From: Gibbula magus
Lineage: Eukaryota > Mollusca > Gastropoda > Trochida > Trochidae
NCBI GenBank assembly: GCA_936450465.1
Contig: OW388290.1
Span: 25,037,457-25,101,456, forward strand
Direction: 5' to 3'
Length of the DNA stretch: 64,000 bases
Shown here: piece by piece, positions 22,711 through 35,586 of the stretch
Position numbering within the stretch: the first letter of the stretch is position 1
Layout of the letters: each line of letters opens with the position of its first letter
Translations under genes and position numbers: made by a program
The notes under the pieces: generated by a model
The model's input: only the letters and a program-made list of their open reading frames with translations
Database searches by the model: none
What the model was told of the DNA's origin: nothing

Positions 22711-22888
22711 CAATGGCCATATAAGGTAGGCCACCTGCCGGTGAGTGGTGAGTGCAGTTCACTTGAGCGATAACTCTGTCTTTAAGCTGTGTAAAGATTG
22801 TCGGGATTAGACAGATTAGGATAATTGGGCATATTGTTAACTATCAACGGTGAGTATAAATAATGATGTTTAAACAAAAACATACTAT
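22711..22888 (+). repeat. Right inverted terminal repeat of DIRS element
   Basis: Inverted partner of 16679-16837. It is longer than the left arm, its outer part (from GTTAACTATCAACGGTGAG to CATACTAT) being a distinct extension that is found again in the internal complementary region. A right-arm extension is a known feature of DIRS-1. Confidence 0.93.
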
Positions 22889-24485
22889 ATTTTTCAAAAA
22901 GTTATTTCAGTATTGCCGTTTTACTTTTTTAAGTGGTCATTCTATTTGATGAAATACGAGCCGTATGACATGATACTGTATCGCCCCTGATTTGGTTAAT
23001 CAATATAAATATCTATATGAAGTTGGAAAAGATATAATCATTCCGACATCTGCGCTAATTACAATACTGAATAGGATGATAAATAGACAAACAACAAAAA
23101 ACACTACATCCTTTCGATTTTTACTTTTACCTGTATCGTCTTTTGTTTTTATCTTTGTTTACATTAAGCGACTTGGCACTGATGTTTTTGGCTTTTATTT
23201 GTACCAAAGATTTTTGTAGAATTTTAAAGAAATCGTCATTTTATAATCTTAGCGGGACGAGTCATCATTAGTTATAAATCCTTTTTAGCATCCCATGTGT
23301 ATTTTAACAGACATGAATATAATTGTATTTAATTGCGAATACTTCTTCACAAAACGTGTATTTATAATACATTCAACACCTAATTTCTGTAAACATCAAT
23401 ATTTCATTCTATACTGTTTTAAAATTGTTGGTACGTTTCTTTTGCACGTGAGTATATAATATATATCATATATCATCTATACTATTGACGAAATGTGCAT
23501 GTACTTTTGTATATTATCTATCTCAAATGTTCTGATGACAACATACTAATGAGTTGTATTCATGTATCCAAATACACGCCTAATGCTTGAAGTTATAAAG
23601 TAATATGTTTTAAACTGCTTAGATACTTCAAAACATAACGTATTCTCTGACATGCTTAACAATTTCAGTATTTCAAGTAATTTTGGCTGCTGTTTAGGGT
23701 TTTTATTGTCAAACACTGCTTAGATTGGTCTAGCCATATTTCAAAAGGAGCAGCAATGTCAATATTGAAGACCAACAAGTCTTAAAGCATGTCGTCCCAC
23801 CAATCACTGGTAGCAACAAAAGCCAACATAGCCCCGAGCTACACGATTTATGAGATCCAAAGGGTGGTATAATTGAAGAACAATTCTACTCAGACTTTCA
23901 TAATTCACAAGTCGATGTGAAATTCTGCAAATAATGTTTGAAGGGAAAATAAACATGAATTCCTTGCCCAGTTTGATGTTTGGTCACATCAATGTAACAT
24001 CCGTCATATCCCAAATTAGAAAACGTATCATTGTCGCAATATTTATTTATTTGTGTAGTATTTACCCTTGGCAGTTTTAGCAGGGCGTAGCACCCTGCAC
24101 TTTTTAACATGCGCCAAGAAAAGTGTTTGGCAAAAGTATTTCTAGTCAGAACTAGATGGGAAAATTGCCTGCTTTTAATTGTTGAATTCAAAGTGTTTGT
24201 GTTTGAGAACATTGTATATGTATATACGTGCCCTTTTCCCAATGTCGTTGCCCTGCCCTTTTTTCAACCTGGGGAAAACACTATTGTGTGATGATGAAAC
24301 TAAATTTAGATGTTTGTAACAATGCTCCTGACAAGGATAATGAATTCTTACAGCGTAAGTCTTTTGGAACTCAAGTATATTAATAAATATTCTTATAGAC
24401 TCCAAATTTCACATAATAGCTCATTATTTTGTATATGCTTAGAATACAGTTTTAAAAAATACTGATACTGATAAACTTATGGTAG
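22889..24485. other. AT-rich DNA, no supported gene
   Basis: Nothing recognised. Open frames at 22992-23219 and 23898-24242 are short and show no domain. The low GC contrasts sharply with the DIRS element ending at 22888. Confidence 0.4.
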
Positions 24486-25925
24486 AAATGGTTAACACCC
24501 CTATAACATTAGTACATACAATATAACTATATTATAAAATATATATATATATAGTATATACTATAAAATGTGTAAAAAATTATTGCAAAGACAAAAAACA
24601 ATCGCACAAACACATCATGTAAATAAAACAATGCATGAAATGCGTGTGTCGTGTGCAAATGAAACTACATGAACTTTTCATGGCCAACATCTCTAGCTAT
24701 CTGGAATCATATCGTTGGAATGACCTTGGCGGGGGCTACAAATGGTGACATTACTCAACGTCTTGATGTTAGCAAAAGCACCGTGCAACGAATTAAAAGG
24801 CTTCACAGAACCAATAGAAACGACTTACAAAGGAAAATTACAGAATGTCCACGCACAACTAACAGAACCGATTACTGTGGAATCTAATCCGAAGAAATCG
24901 ACGTTCGTCTGCAAGATCGTTTCGTGACAGGTGGTGCCAGATGACAAATGTGAGAGTTTCTAGGGAAACAATCAACAAAAGGCTTCTTAAACGGGGAAAC
25001 AAGCAAAGAAAACCTCCCCGACGACCAAAATGAACTGCAAACCACAAACATTTGCGTCGAGACGTGGCTGTGCGGCACCGTAAAGTAAGGGTGCAACATT
25101 GGCATCACGTCATTTTCACAGACGAGTTTCGTTGTTTTACTTTACCCTGTAGATGGGCGAGTGCGTGTGCGCAGCTTACAAGGAGAAATATTCAGGGATG
25201 ATTGTGTCGATGGTGTTGTTGCCGCTGGAGGTGGATCAGTTTGTGGCGGAATCCATTACAATGGTAAAACTGAACTTTTGGTCTTAGTAACATACCACTA
25301 AGGTTTAGAGCGGACTTTACTTCCACATACTCACCAGGACTATGGTAACAACTTTCTACTTCAGGATGAGAATGCCCGACCCCACCGTGCAGCAGCAATC
25401 AACAACGTCCTGTTACAACAGGGTGTTGACGCTTACCCTGGCCTGTAAAAAGACCTGACATGAAACTGATTGAGCACATGTGGGACAGATTGCATCGTGA
25501 ATTACGTAAGATGGATCATCTTTTACCGCCAACATAACGTGATAGTCCAAATATGGAACGCTGTGGTTGTAACCGATGTCAACAAGCTCGTTGACAGCAT
25601 GCCACGAAGAGTTGCCGCACTTATTGATGCCATGCGTTATTAACTCCATACTGGCATTCAGTGTGATATGTACTATCATCTCAGTTGCTGTTCCTGTACT
25701 CAGAACTTCCCGTAACTGCATGACCTTTAAGAACTGTAAAATGCTTTTGGGGGCCTTTTTTTATTGATTACACAAAAAAGTAGATATATACACATTGTTT
25801 ATAAGTGTTAAAAGTGCATTATTTTCAGACGATGTCAACTACGTTGTATGACATTAAAATTATGTGAAATGGACATATTTTTTTCATAACACTTTTCAAA
25901 ATGTATAAGGGGCTGTCAACCATTT
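24486..25925 (+). mobile_element. Decayed Tc1-like DNA transposon
   Basis: About 1.44 kb, a usual size for Tc1 elements. It is bounded by imperfect inverted repeats: AAATGGTTAACACCCCTATA at 24486 and, read inward from 25925, AAATGGTTGACAGCCCCTTA. A broken transposase gene fills the middle. Target TA dinucleotides could not be placed with confidence because the ends have diverged. Confidence 0.7.
24669..25640 (+). pseudogene. Tc1-like (DDE) transposase pseudogene
   Basis: The N-terminus at 24669 reads as a helix-turn-helix DNA-binding domain (GDITQRLDVSKSTVQRIKRL) typical of Tc1 transposases. Later pieces in shifting frames carry the DDE catalytic core: WHHVIFTDEF (first Asp codon at 25121), QDENARPHRA (second Asp at 25364) and LIEHMWDRLHRELRK (Glu at 25472). 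The last two lie about 35 residues apart, close to the DD34E spacing of Tc1. At least two frameshifts and several stops (including one before residue 75) interrupt the gene, so it cannot make an active enzyme. A short recent frame at 25413-25721 on the other strand is only a shadow. Confidence 0.9.
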
Positions 25926-28821
25926 TAACAATGAGTATACTTATAATAACATAGAAATTAATTTCTAGTCACAAACAAAAATGCAGATGTATCTTATCTG
26001 CATGACAGTTGTCAATAATACAGAAGCAATCTTTGGAGAAAAAGATTTCGAGACGTCATATATTTTTAAGCAATGTTTCTATAATTTCATATTTTTTTTC
26101 TATAATTCCGAGCCAAGATTACGGTCAAAAGGTTGAAGTGTTCTAGTGAATGTATTTCACTGAGGTGCATTGATTTAGCACATATGGTTACTTACGAATA
26201 CTTAAGAACGTTGAACCAATGAATAAGTGTATTAGATGTTAATAAATTAGGTACGTTGTATACCATTTGTAAAAATTAAGGTGCTTATGTTGTTTTTTTT
26301 ACAAAGGGAACATATATTTAAATAGCCTTCATCCATTTAAAGAATTTTATCAAATAATGATAAATCTATATTTATTAAAAAAAGTAGCTTCAAAATCACA
26401 ATTCCCTTCAAAATATCATTATCTGATACCCGTTATCAGCACATTCATCGTTGTTTTAAAATTAATATGAATACAAGTCAAAATGATGAAGAGGATCACT
26501 GAATAGTTGTTTCCTCACAGCAGTTCTTCTCATTTGAGCTTAGCAGATAAATTAAAAATGAATGTATGGACATGAAGGTAGTAACAGAATATAAAAGACT
26601 GCCGATTGATCACATCGTTTAATAAGTTGAATTTTGAGTAATAAATCCAACTAAGTAACATCCTTATTCAGGATATCGTAAATACGTTTAAACCTGTTCG
26701 ACAGTAAAGGTATAAACAGAAGCAGACATCATTAATAAACTTTTATCCAGACGTTCATTCATTTCCATTGTCACTATTATTTTGAAATCAATGTTTAATA
26801 TCAAGTTAACGTCAATGCTACAAAATAATGGCAGTCTGTGATTTATCTTACTCAAAGGGTTACTGGTAAAGTGATTAGAATAAACCAACTAAACATATCG
26901 GCTTACAGTTCATTAACATCATTTATTTTCTCTAATATATTGAAGTTATGACTTGATTTTCGGTTTTACATGATTAATTTAATACAAATAATAAGAATTT
27001 AATTTTAGAAAATAATATATTGACATTTCGATTAATCGTATTTTATTATTAAAGTTATTTTTAAATAATTAAATTAACATTATAGAGCTTTGTAAAGATC
27101 CTCAGGTAAGTCTTTTTTTTAATCAAAACGGTAAATGTCACAATAGGTTTTAGACAGAGATGAACAATCTAGGTGCAAACGGTTTTCATAGAGCTGGGGA
27201 AAACATTTCATATATCAAATATATTCCTTTCACATTTTTCATTTCATCTTAATACTCAGTTATCATATATGATGTAATTGATGATGATCCACCAAGTCAC
27301 TTGAAGTACTGTAATCAACTAAAGCAAGTTTTGTCAAGTAGGTTGTTCAATCATAAAAATCATCAATTGATGTAATTCCGGGTAAACATTTCTGATGTGT
27401 TGTACTCTTTGAAATTGCATAAGCATGCTTGTTTGATTTTAAAGCGGAAATGTATAAAGTTCGTTATGAAATTTACATTGAGTAATGTATATTGTAGAAG
27501 AAATTTCAGTTTCTCTGATCAATTTGTAACATTATATGCTCCTCCAACTGTTTAAATTGACATTGCATACCTTGTCATTTTTTTTTTATTTTCTGAATTT
27601 CGGACTCTGGTAATATTATTTCCTCCAAGGTCTAAGCAACTTTGTTTGCTTTGGAGAACTTTTGGGTGCATTATTACATGAATTTCAAGGCAGTATCACC
27701 TATATGTGTTCAGTGGATGTTTGATGGTGTTAATGCAATGCATAGCTTTAGCTTTAGCTTTAACCCTGCAATAATACTAGCAGCAATGTTATAAATGAAA
27801 TATTCTTGACAACGGTGTTACACCACAAATGTCCTCACCTCACCTAACATTCCTACGTTCTGACTGAATATTTTCTAACATTAGCCATTTCTATAGCTTT
27901 GCCCCGAATAACAAATCTGGAAAACTGCATTCAATAAACAGGAAGAAATAAACAGGACAACCTCTGATGCAGGAAGCATCTCTGAAGAAACCCTCTAATA
28001 AAACCAATGTGCGCCGGTGATTCGGCAATCAAATCTTCACTGAGCACATCGACGAGTTCATTAAGTCCTAAATTAAATTGTCAATCTCCATGCAGATTAG
28101 TGTCTGCTGCATGAGAGAAGGCGAACATTAATTAGCAAGGCATTAGGTCTGGAGGGACACGTGGACACGCACTCACTGGGGTCTTGTCATGCACATTTTG
28201 AAAACATTTTCAGAGCATGTATTCTTTGTGAAAAGTTGCCCTGGCACAAATTCTCATATCCTAGATAGGTGTTTGAAAAGTAGATCCAGCCATCATGAAT
28301 GTCGGTGCAGTCAATGTTGACCTATCAATGGAGGTAAATCTTTAGTAAACATATTTCGGGCAACGTTGACAACCTTCGGAAATAGCTAGATTCAAAATAT
28401 CAGTGAAAATAGCAGACTTACTACGACCAAAGTGCCATAATACAGACCACATTTATTCATAATATTTTCTGTATGTAACTTGAAAATCTCTTTCCCTTTG
28501 ATGTAAGTTGTAGTTGTAGTTTTTGTGATTTAGGGATAATGCTCACTAGTGCCAGATTATTTATCATTGACAGCCATGTACACAGCCTATGCAACATTGG
28601 TATCTAAAGAGATGAACTGTTGAATTTGAATGAACATTTTATACGACAGATAAAGTAAAATGTTATCAATGGAAGTTACACATTTTCAACAGATCTGATA
28701 TTTTATAAAAATGAAAAAGAACAACATAGGTGAACTTAGCCAAGCTTCTACCACTTTTAATAAACAGTGTGGAATTTACTTGGATCTTCACAGCTTACTG
28801 ATGAAGAGATTATATAGTTAC
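25926..28821. other. AT-rich DNA, no supported gene
   Basis: No gene or bounded element recognised, apart from the dispersed repeat at 27945-28150. A short run of TAGCTTTAGCTTTAGCTTTA (near 27745) is a 6-bp tandem repeat. Confidence 0.4.
27945..28150 (+). repeat. Dispersed repeat, copy 2 (partner 13640-13860)
   Basis: Diverged direct copy of 13640-13860, sharing 'TGATTCGGCAATCA', 'GAGTTCATT', 'AATTGTCAAT' and 'TGCATGAGAGAAGG'-like strings in the same order. It is about 14 kb from its partner on the same strand. Confidence 0.6.
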
Positions 28822-30663
28822 AACACATTGTTTATTTGATTTTTGCAGTGTTAGTACATATAGGTTGTCACAATTTGATTGCAAGGTATATTTGTCCTGG
28901 CAGGCTTAGATTCCTCTTTGGACATGACATTATCATGATATTAATGATTATAACTCTCTAATTCACTGAAATGTTTGACTGTCTACGTACATTTTGTATT
29001 CCTGGGTTCAAGACACTGATAGAAATACAAGTTACTGACGTTGTGTGTCTATGTCAAGTGAGTATGACGTCTTTATTAGATAATGATTTGATGTACAGTG
29101 ACAGTTTATAATGGGACTAAATATGTTTATGTGCTTAACATGACTAGTTAACATGTATTCCATTTGCAATAACATTTGTCTCAGAATACAAAATAAAACT
29201 GTGGCAATAAGGTAAGTGAAGACTAAACTATTAATCTACCTTGCTTCTGCTGCAAGTGAATTGAACCTAACATATTCATTCAGGAATACATATGAAAAAT
29301 GTACAAAAGTACAAAAACGACAAAAACACTTATCACAATAAATAGTATGTGTTTTCAAATAATATGACAAATTACAGAAAATTTAAAAATGAATAACAGT
29401 TGAGTTGGTAAAAAAATTACCTCAGTGAAAATGTGAATAAGATAAAATGAAGATAAACCTTTCATTACAGATAAGACTATCCACATACATATATCATTTT
29501 GAGTTTCAAACTGCAAATTAAATACATATATTCCTGCTTTGTGAAACAAAATAAAAATGGTTTTGAAATTATGAATGATTTGACTTGGTAACTTCAATAC
29601 TGACTTCTCAATTCACCGTCTTACATTGATATTTGCTGCATTCAGAAAATTCAGTCTCCAATTTCTCAATATTGAAATGAAGTTGCGCAACAAGGTGACA
29701 AAAGGCTAGCTCCCTGCCAATCAACATATGCCCAAAGTATGCCCGTGTTACTGAAATTGTTTGTGACTTAAGAACACAACATGTTGAAAAATCCTATTTT
29801 GACATTCGTTAAATGACAGCAGGATTGTCGATGCGTGGAAAGAGTGGATATAAGATAGACGAGTCAAGTTATTTGTGTGTCTAACAAATGTTTATACTGT
29901 CAAGTCGGATGTCTTCAAAATACCAAAATGAGTGAACGATGTCTGAAGTAGCAGAGGCTTTCCTTTTTTTATTTTAGAGATGGTTATTTTATCAATGCCT
30001 CTACGACACTGCTGTAAATCGAAATGTGTTCTTACATCAAATTATGGACTATTTTTATGACATTTGTTGTGAGGTATGAAGTGTATTTTGTTTCTCTAAT
30101 ATATAACATACACGAATGATGATGAATTAACTTCCATTAACTTCTAATCTAAACATCAAGAAAGGTATTTACTAATGTAGGTGAACAATAGCTTTTCAAA
30201 TAATTGCCTTGTTAATTTGGCATGTGACAAATTTACCGATGTGATCATTGAGCATTATTGCTGGATACTGTTTTGAACTATTTAAGATGCAAAATACATG
30301 TGCAAAACCACTTTAAGTTCATCCTTATCCGACCATGTTGGCCAGACCATGATTACTAATTTAATTTTATTGATTGAACACACATCATATGCAAGGGTTG
30401 TGAAGGAGTAAATGTCAGAAACAGATTAAAGACTCTGTCACTTAAAAAAGTCTTGATCTACTGTGGATTGTTACAAATTAAAACCATAATATTACGTTTC
30501 TAGTTGAGACATTTGATGATTTTTGACATATTAAATTGAACATTGTATAAATCCGTAAAGAAAATATGTTTTTAATGTGACGTTTCAAATATTAAACGGA
30601 AATGTTTATCATTACAATCGGCTTACCGTCCGAAAATAATAACAATCGGCTTACCGTCCGAAA

Positions 30664-31112
30664 TTTAGCACCGAGACAGCCCTACTTTATGGACATATAG
30701 CATCTCTTACTCTACTGGACCTGTCAGCGACTTTCGATACCGTTGATCACAGAACGCTTGTAAAAGGACTCCGTGATGACTTTGGAATAGTCGCTCAGGC
30801 TCTTAGATGGTTCTCATCATACCTATCAAATAGAAAGCAGGCTGTTTTGATACATGAGGACAAATCTGATAGTACTACCCTCTCTTGCGGTGTCCCACAA
30901 GGATCCGTACTCGACCCAGTACTTTTCGTTCTTTACACAAACAGTTTAACTGGGATTGTTGCTCACCATGAAATTGATCACCACAGCTTTGCGGATGACA
31001 CTCAATTTATGGATAAGTTCCTGCCAAACCAGATCTCTGAATCTCTCTGCCGAACGACATCATGCACAAAGGACATCAAATCATGGATAAAAAATGGCCT
31101 CCCTCCGTTTCA
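30664..31112 (+). pseudogene. CR1/L2-like LINE reverse transcriptase fragment
   Basis: A single frame reads STETALL, LLDLSATFDTVDH, RWFSSYLSNRKQ, GVPQGSVLDPVLF and FADDTQ, which are ordered RT motifs of CR1/L2/Jockey-type non-LTR retrotransposons. FADD (codons from 30988) carries the catalytic aspartates. Only this middle part of the RT is present; there is no endonuclease domain and no 3' end. It sits inside duplication copy A and is absent from copy B, so it arrived after the duplication or was lost from B. It is preceded by two direct copies of 'CAATCGGCTTACCGTCCGAA' (about 30616 and 30645). Confidence 0.85.
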
Positions 31113-34028
31113 CTCATTCACTGATATAGTCACCAACTACAACATTTTTAAAAATCTTTTATGGAATATCTTTCTTAAATATATGTATTGGACATCCTCG
31201 TCCAAAATTGGCTACGTAGTAAATATAGCCTATATGAAATCACTCATATATACAAACAACTAGTATCTCCTTTGTAGATATCCTATAACTGAATTGCCAA
31301 AATGTTATGACATAAACATTAAATGTCCTCACAAATCTTTGACCTCACTAAAGGCCAAGGTTGATGACACCAGTGAGATAATTGATCAAGAAGTCCGAAG
31401 ACATGGTTGTGTTAGAAGTTGATTCGCATTTTACCAATAACTTTTTTATTACAATGAAACACGCGTTGATTAAAGTTTCAGAAAATCAACATTCTTTGCA
31501 ACTTCCAATTACAGCATATACATTCAACCGCAAAAGAAACATCATCATTCAGATATAATTCAATCTAGGAGTGATAAAACAAATGAAAAAGGAATGCATC
31601 ATGTCTTCAGAAGCCAACTAAACTAAATCTGAATTTTCAAAACATTGTCGGTTCATATTGCTGAGAAACAAACGCTATAAGAAATCGTCCCTTTCCTTTC
31701 GTATGCCCTTGACTAGCCATGATAGGATGGTCCAAAGGGGCTTTTTTTGGCTTGTTCTATGACGTCCTACAGTAAAAACGCTTCAACAAATTAAAGTCCA
31801 AGAAAGTTGTTGATGCTGACATAATCTTTAAGTTAATTAGATCTATGCATTTCAAGTTGAATACCAAACATTCTGGCCAAAAAACATTTTAAAAAGTGAT
31901 TTAACACCCCACGTGCACTTGAACAGACATAACAAAAACGTATTATACTCTAATATATGAAATTGCGGGTACCTCAGTATTAATCATGTCATTGTTTACA
32001 CTGTTGCACCTTTCGCGGTTGAGTGTACTAGCCTATCATTCGATGCATTGCATTTGTTATGTTCTCAAATTTGATAATGAATGCTGATGATGACAAACTG
32101 GGAAAAGATTGTACAGTGATGAGATAATAACCCTTGTAAGAACAGATAATGTACAACCCTTTGTTAGTAAGACAATAGAAGCCATTTAGGCAAGTGAAAG
32201 TCTCATACCAGGAAAAATATTTACTTCGGTAAATTAGTTTCATTTCTCAACCCATTAGACAACAACTTGTGGGATCAACATTGATTTGTATGAAAGTCGC
32301 AAGGCGTTTGTTTATTGAGTAAATCATTGTTCATATCTATTGACACTGATAGAATGGAATAGTTGCTTAGTGATAAGACGAAAACGGTTCGTTCATACAT
32401 TGTACATTTATTTCTCATTTAATTGTTATTACCAACAAACCCATAACACGATATTCTAGTTTTGATAGCGACACTTACAAACAGTAAACATGTGTTGATG
32501 TCTGTCTTAAAAGTGAGTGACGGGCTGGATTTTACTTCAAGTGACAGTGCATTTCATCACTGTTTAAAAGTTGGTTGTTATGTTAGTATTGTTACTAGAA
32601 TTTGATTTTGAGCGTGATGGTTGGTACAGAGACAGCAATTCAAGGTAATAAAGGTTCATTCCTAAAATACACTTAAACTCTATTACAATTGTTTTAGTCA
32701 ATTTCTAAGACAATCGGAAGCCAGTGAAAATATTGTAATATTGAATATATAATGAATAATTGAATGTATATAAAGAGCGAAACAACGAAGTAAAACGAGA
32801 ACGTTTGAATACTTTCTCTCTGGCATTAGTTTAAAATATTGCAAGTCGTGCTTAGGAAACAAAGAGTAAGCTACGAGTGCGCATCCATATTTTGTTGTCA
32901 TTTCCGCATTATGATGTAGATTTTGTTAAAAAAAAATTAATGTTCAATTGTGAGTTTATAATAGACGAAAAGTAATTGATAATTGTCAGTTAAAATTGTA
33001 TTAAATACAAGCTTACGTTAACTACAATGAGTATGTTGAACAATTAATCGAAAAACAATGAATTACAATCGTAATATCATTTTATATATCTTCATTTAGT
33101 GATACAAATAGTGTTCATATGCTATAAATGTATTCGCAAAGCCTTTATAATAAGCAGTTAAACATTTTGAAAAATTCCAATCATTATAAATTGACAGAAA
33201 CTAGTTAGTTGAACAATTGCCCGAATTCAATAAAAAGCAATTTCAAAGTCTCATTACATGTCTTTAATGCCAATATTGTGTCTAAATCCCATAAAAAACA
33301 TCAAGCACCACAAACATTAACTCACTTTTAAAGGAAAATTCAACTGCCTCAAAATCTCATTAAAACTGATATTTATGGACCTACATGCAATGAGCAAAAA
33401 TCCCAATTACTGATTTGCAGGTTCAAATTCAATAACAGATCAGTCAACGGATTTTTAAAATTGTAATTCATGGATATGACGTATCGATAAAGGGAAATGG
33501 ATCGCAAGTTCTCCATTGAGTTCATGAATCGAAGTCCTTTGTTTTGTTTGTCAAACAAGATTTACATTTACTGTGCCCCAGGATGTGAAAATGTATTCGA
33601 TCACATAGAGAATGTAAGTTGAGGTTATGTGACCTTAGGTTTAACAACGCTTTCAGAAATTAGTTGCATGATTCAAGGAAGAAATCATATAAATCACTGC
33701 CCATCATGTATGCGCTAAAACCGACAAGCATTATCAGGAATTATTAAACATGGGTTCGTACTGCACTCAATTACAATTTAACTTCATGCGAAACATTATC
33801 TTTGTATGTTGGCCGTTTTGGGTATTTGGCAAGGAAATAGACATTGAGCAACATTGGTGCATTAGTTTTGAGAATGACTCGTGAGAATTATGTATTATAC
33901 ATCGTTACACTTTTAGTTCACTGTATAAGACATAGAATTATTTTTTACAAAGGGACATTATTCAAGTCATCACACCAGAGATACGGTACAGTATCGGTGT
34001 TACATATCACATTGTTTCTTGTTTCTAG

Positions 34029-34031
<3 letters not shown>

Positions 34032-34109
<78 letters not shown>
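34032..34109. repeat. (AT)39 microsatellite
   Basis: Uninterrupted AT dinucleotide run of 78 bases in copy A. Copy B at the equivalent position (about 42540) has only ordinary sequence, so the expansion is specific to copy A. Confidence 0.98.
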
Positions 34110-34111
<2 letters not shown>

Positions 34112-35512
34112 AATTTCGATATGTCTGAAGTCATAAACACAAACCATGCACTTAAGGAGAGATGGGACGAAGAAATCGAACGCATTTAGGGTAACATTTT
34201 GCGACAACAATTTATTGTTGTGAATAAGTCTCACAATATATAATCTTTTTAAGCATAGATACTATCGGAAAGCGCTTAAATTTACCGCAACGTCTCTCTA
34301 ATGGCCATTTTACGACATGCCGTATGCCGTTACCGTCACCTATTTTCGCGGTAAATATGTTACTATGTGTGTTATTTCAATTACATACATGTACATATCT
34401 TCCGTAAGTGATGTATATAAATCGCCTTGTATAATTAACTGATAGTTGTTCTTACAACAAGCACTCTTTGATTGATAGTATATTCAATAATAATTGCACG
34501 ATAGGCCGTCAAAATTACACTTTTTGATCAAAACTGCCGTGACGTCAGGCTTTTACGTTTATGTTGGTAATTTAAAAAATGACGTTTCGGTGACCCCTAT
34601 TTCTATTTCTGAATTCGTTTTTTTATTCAACGGCGCACATCATATTACAGTGTTAGCAATATCTAAAATATGTGCGTCACTGAAAAATCCTGTTGAAATG
34701 TTGTTCAAGTTTGATGAACATGCATGAACAATTCATTTTGTCAAATACTTAAGATTTAGGATACTTCTTTGCTGAGTGTTCTCTGATTGAAAGATCCTAC
34801 ATGAACGTTGCTTTACTATTTACATTACTTGTTTTCATTGTCCTGTATAATGTTTCATCTACGTATATTCATGTGTTGTTCAAACAATCAATGACAATAA
34901 TGCCATTGTCACTGTTCTGTATAGAACAACATCAAAGCATCGATGATGATATGATTATTGACAAGGATTAGACATTCTTTACAGCTAAGGGAGTTTAATT
35001 GATTTCTCATTGTCTTATATAGATCCAAGTATCTAAAGAAGCGAACAATGTTGGTATTATCAGTATACTTGATGATGCATTGAGGTTCAACGAGTGTTTT
35101 ACTTGTGTGTAACAATATTATATTTACAATATAGGTTAACATATCAACGACAGTAATTATATAAATAGTTCATATGTAGCTGGAGATAAAGATGCGGGAA
35201 ATCGGTTTTATCCATTCTCATCGTTGATTTATTTGTGATTACTATCTATAACAGGTAAGTTTACGAGATGCATGATTTCAAGGCTTTCAGCAAAAGTATT
35301 ATAAGGAAAAACCATGATACCGAGGATATGGTAAGGTTGTGGACCCTGATAGGAAGGAAAAACCCGAGCATGCGAAGCTTTTTAATTGTTATCGCGTTAT
35401 ATTGAGGATCCCTTGTAAATAGAGTCGTTCATAAAATCCTTGTTTGAAACCTGAAATCAGCCTGTTAACATCCGCGCTATATGAGTTGCTTTTGTACCGT
35501 GGAATCTCATCT

Positions 35513-35586
35513 GCCTCGTTGGCGCAGTAGACTAAACCGCTAGCTCACGTATTACAGGTGTTAGTGGATACGGGTTCGAGACGCAC
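35513..35586 (+). repeat. tRNA(Met)-like SINE head or tRNA pseudogene
   Basis: Starts GCCTCGTTGGCGCAGTAG, nearly the 5' end of elongator tRNA-Met, with a good A-box (TGGCGCAGTAG) and a B-box-like GGTTCGAGAC. The anticodon arm and acceptor pairing are lost, so it is not a working tRNA gene. It lies in copy A where copy B has diverged. Confidence 0.55.

Larger units (their letters stand above)
16679..22888 (+). mobile_element. Complete DIRS-like tyrosine-recombinase retrotransposon
   Basis: A 6.2-kb element with the full DIRS architecture: inverted terminal repeats, an internal complementary region near the 3' end, and gag, RT/RNase H and tyrosine recombinase frames in overlapping order on the plus strand. 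Its GC content is much higher than the surrounding DNA. The outer limits were set by aligning both ends to the internal complementary region; they share the trinucleotide TAT at 16679-16681 and 22886-22888. The flanks show no target duplication, as expected for recombinase-mediated insertion of a circle. All three frames are open and the arms differ by about one base, so the insertion appears recent. Confidence 0.95.

Noticed and set aside
34000..34234. ORFs with long YIYIYI runs
   Set aside because: These are translations of the (AT)39 microsatellite.
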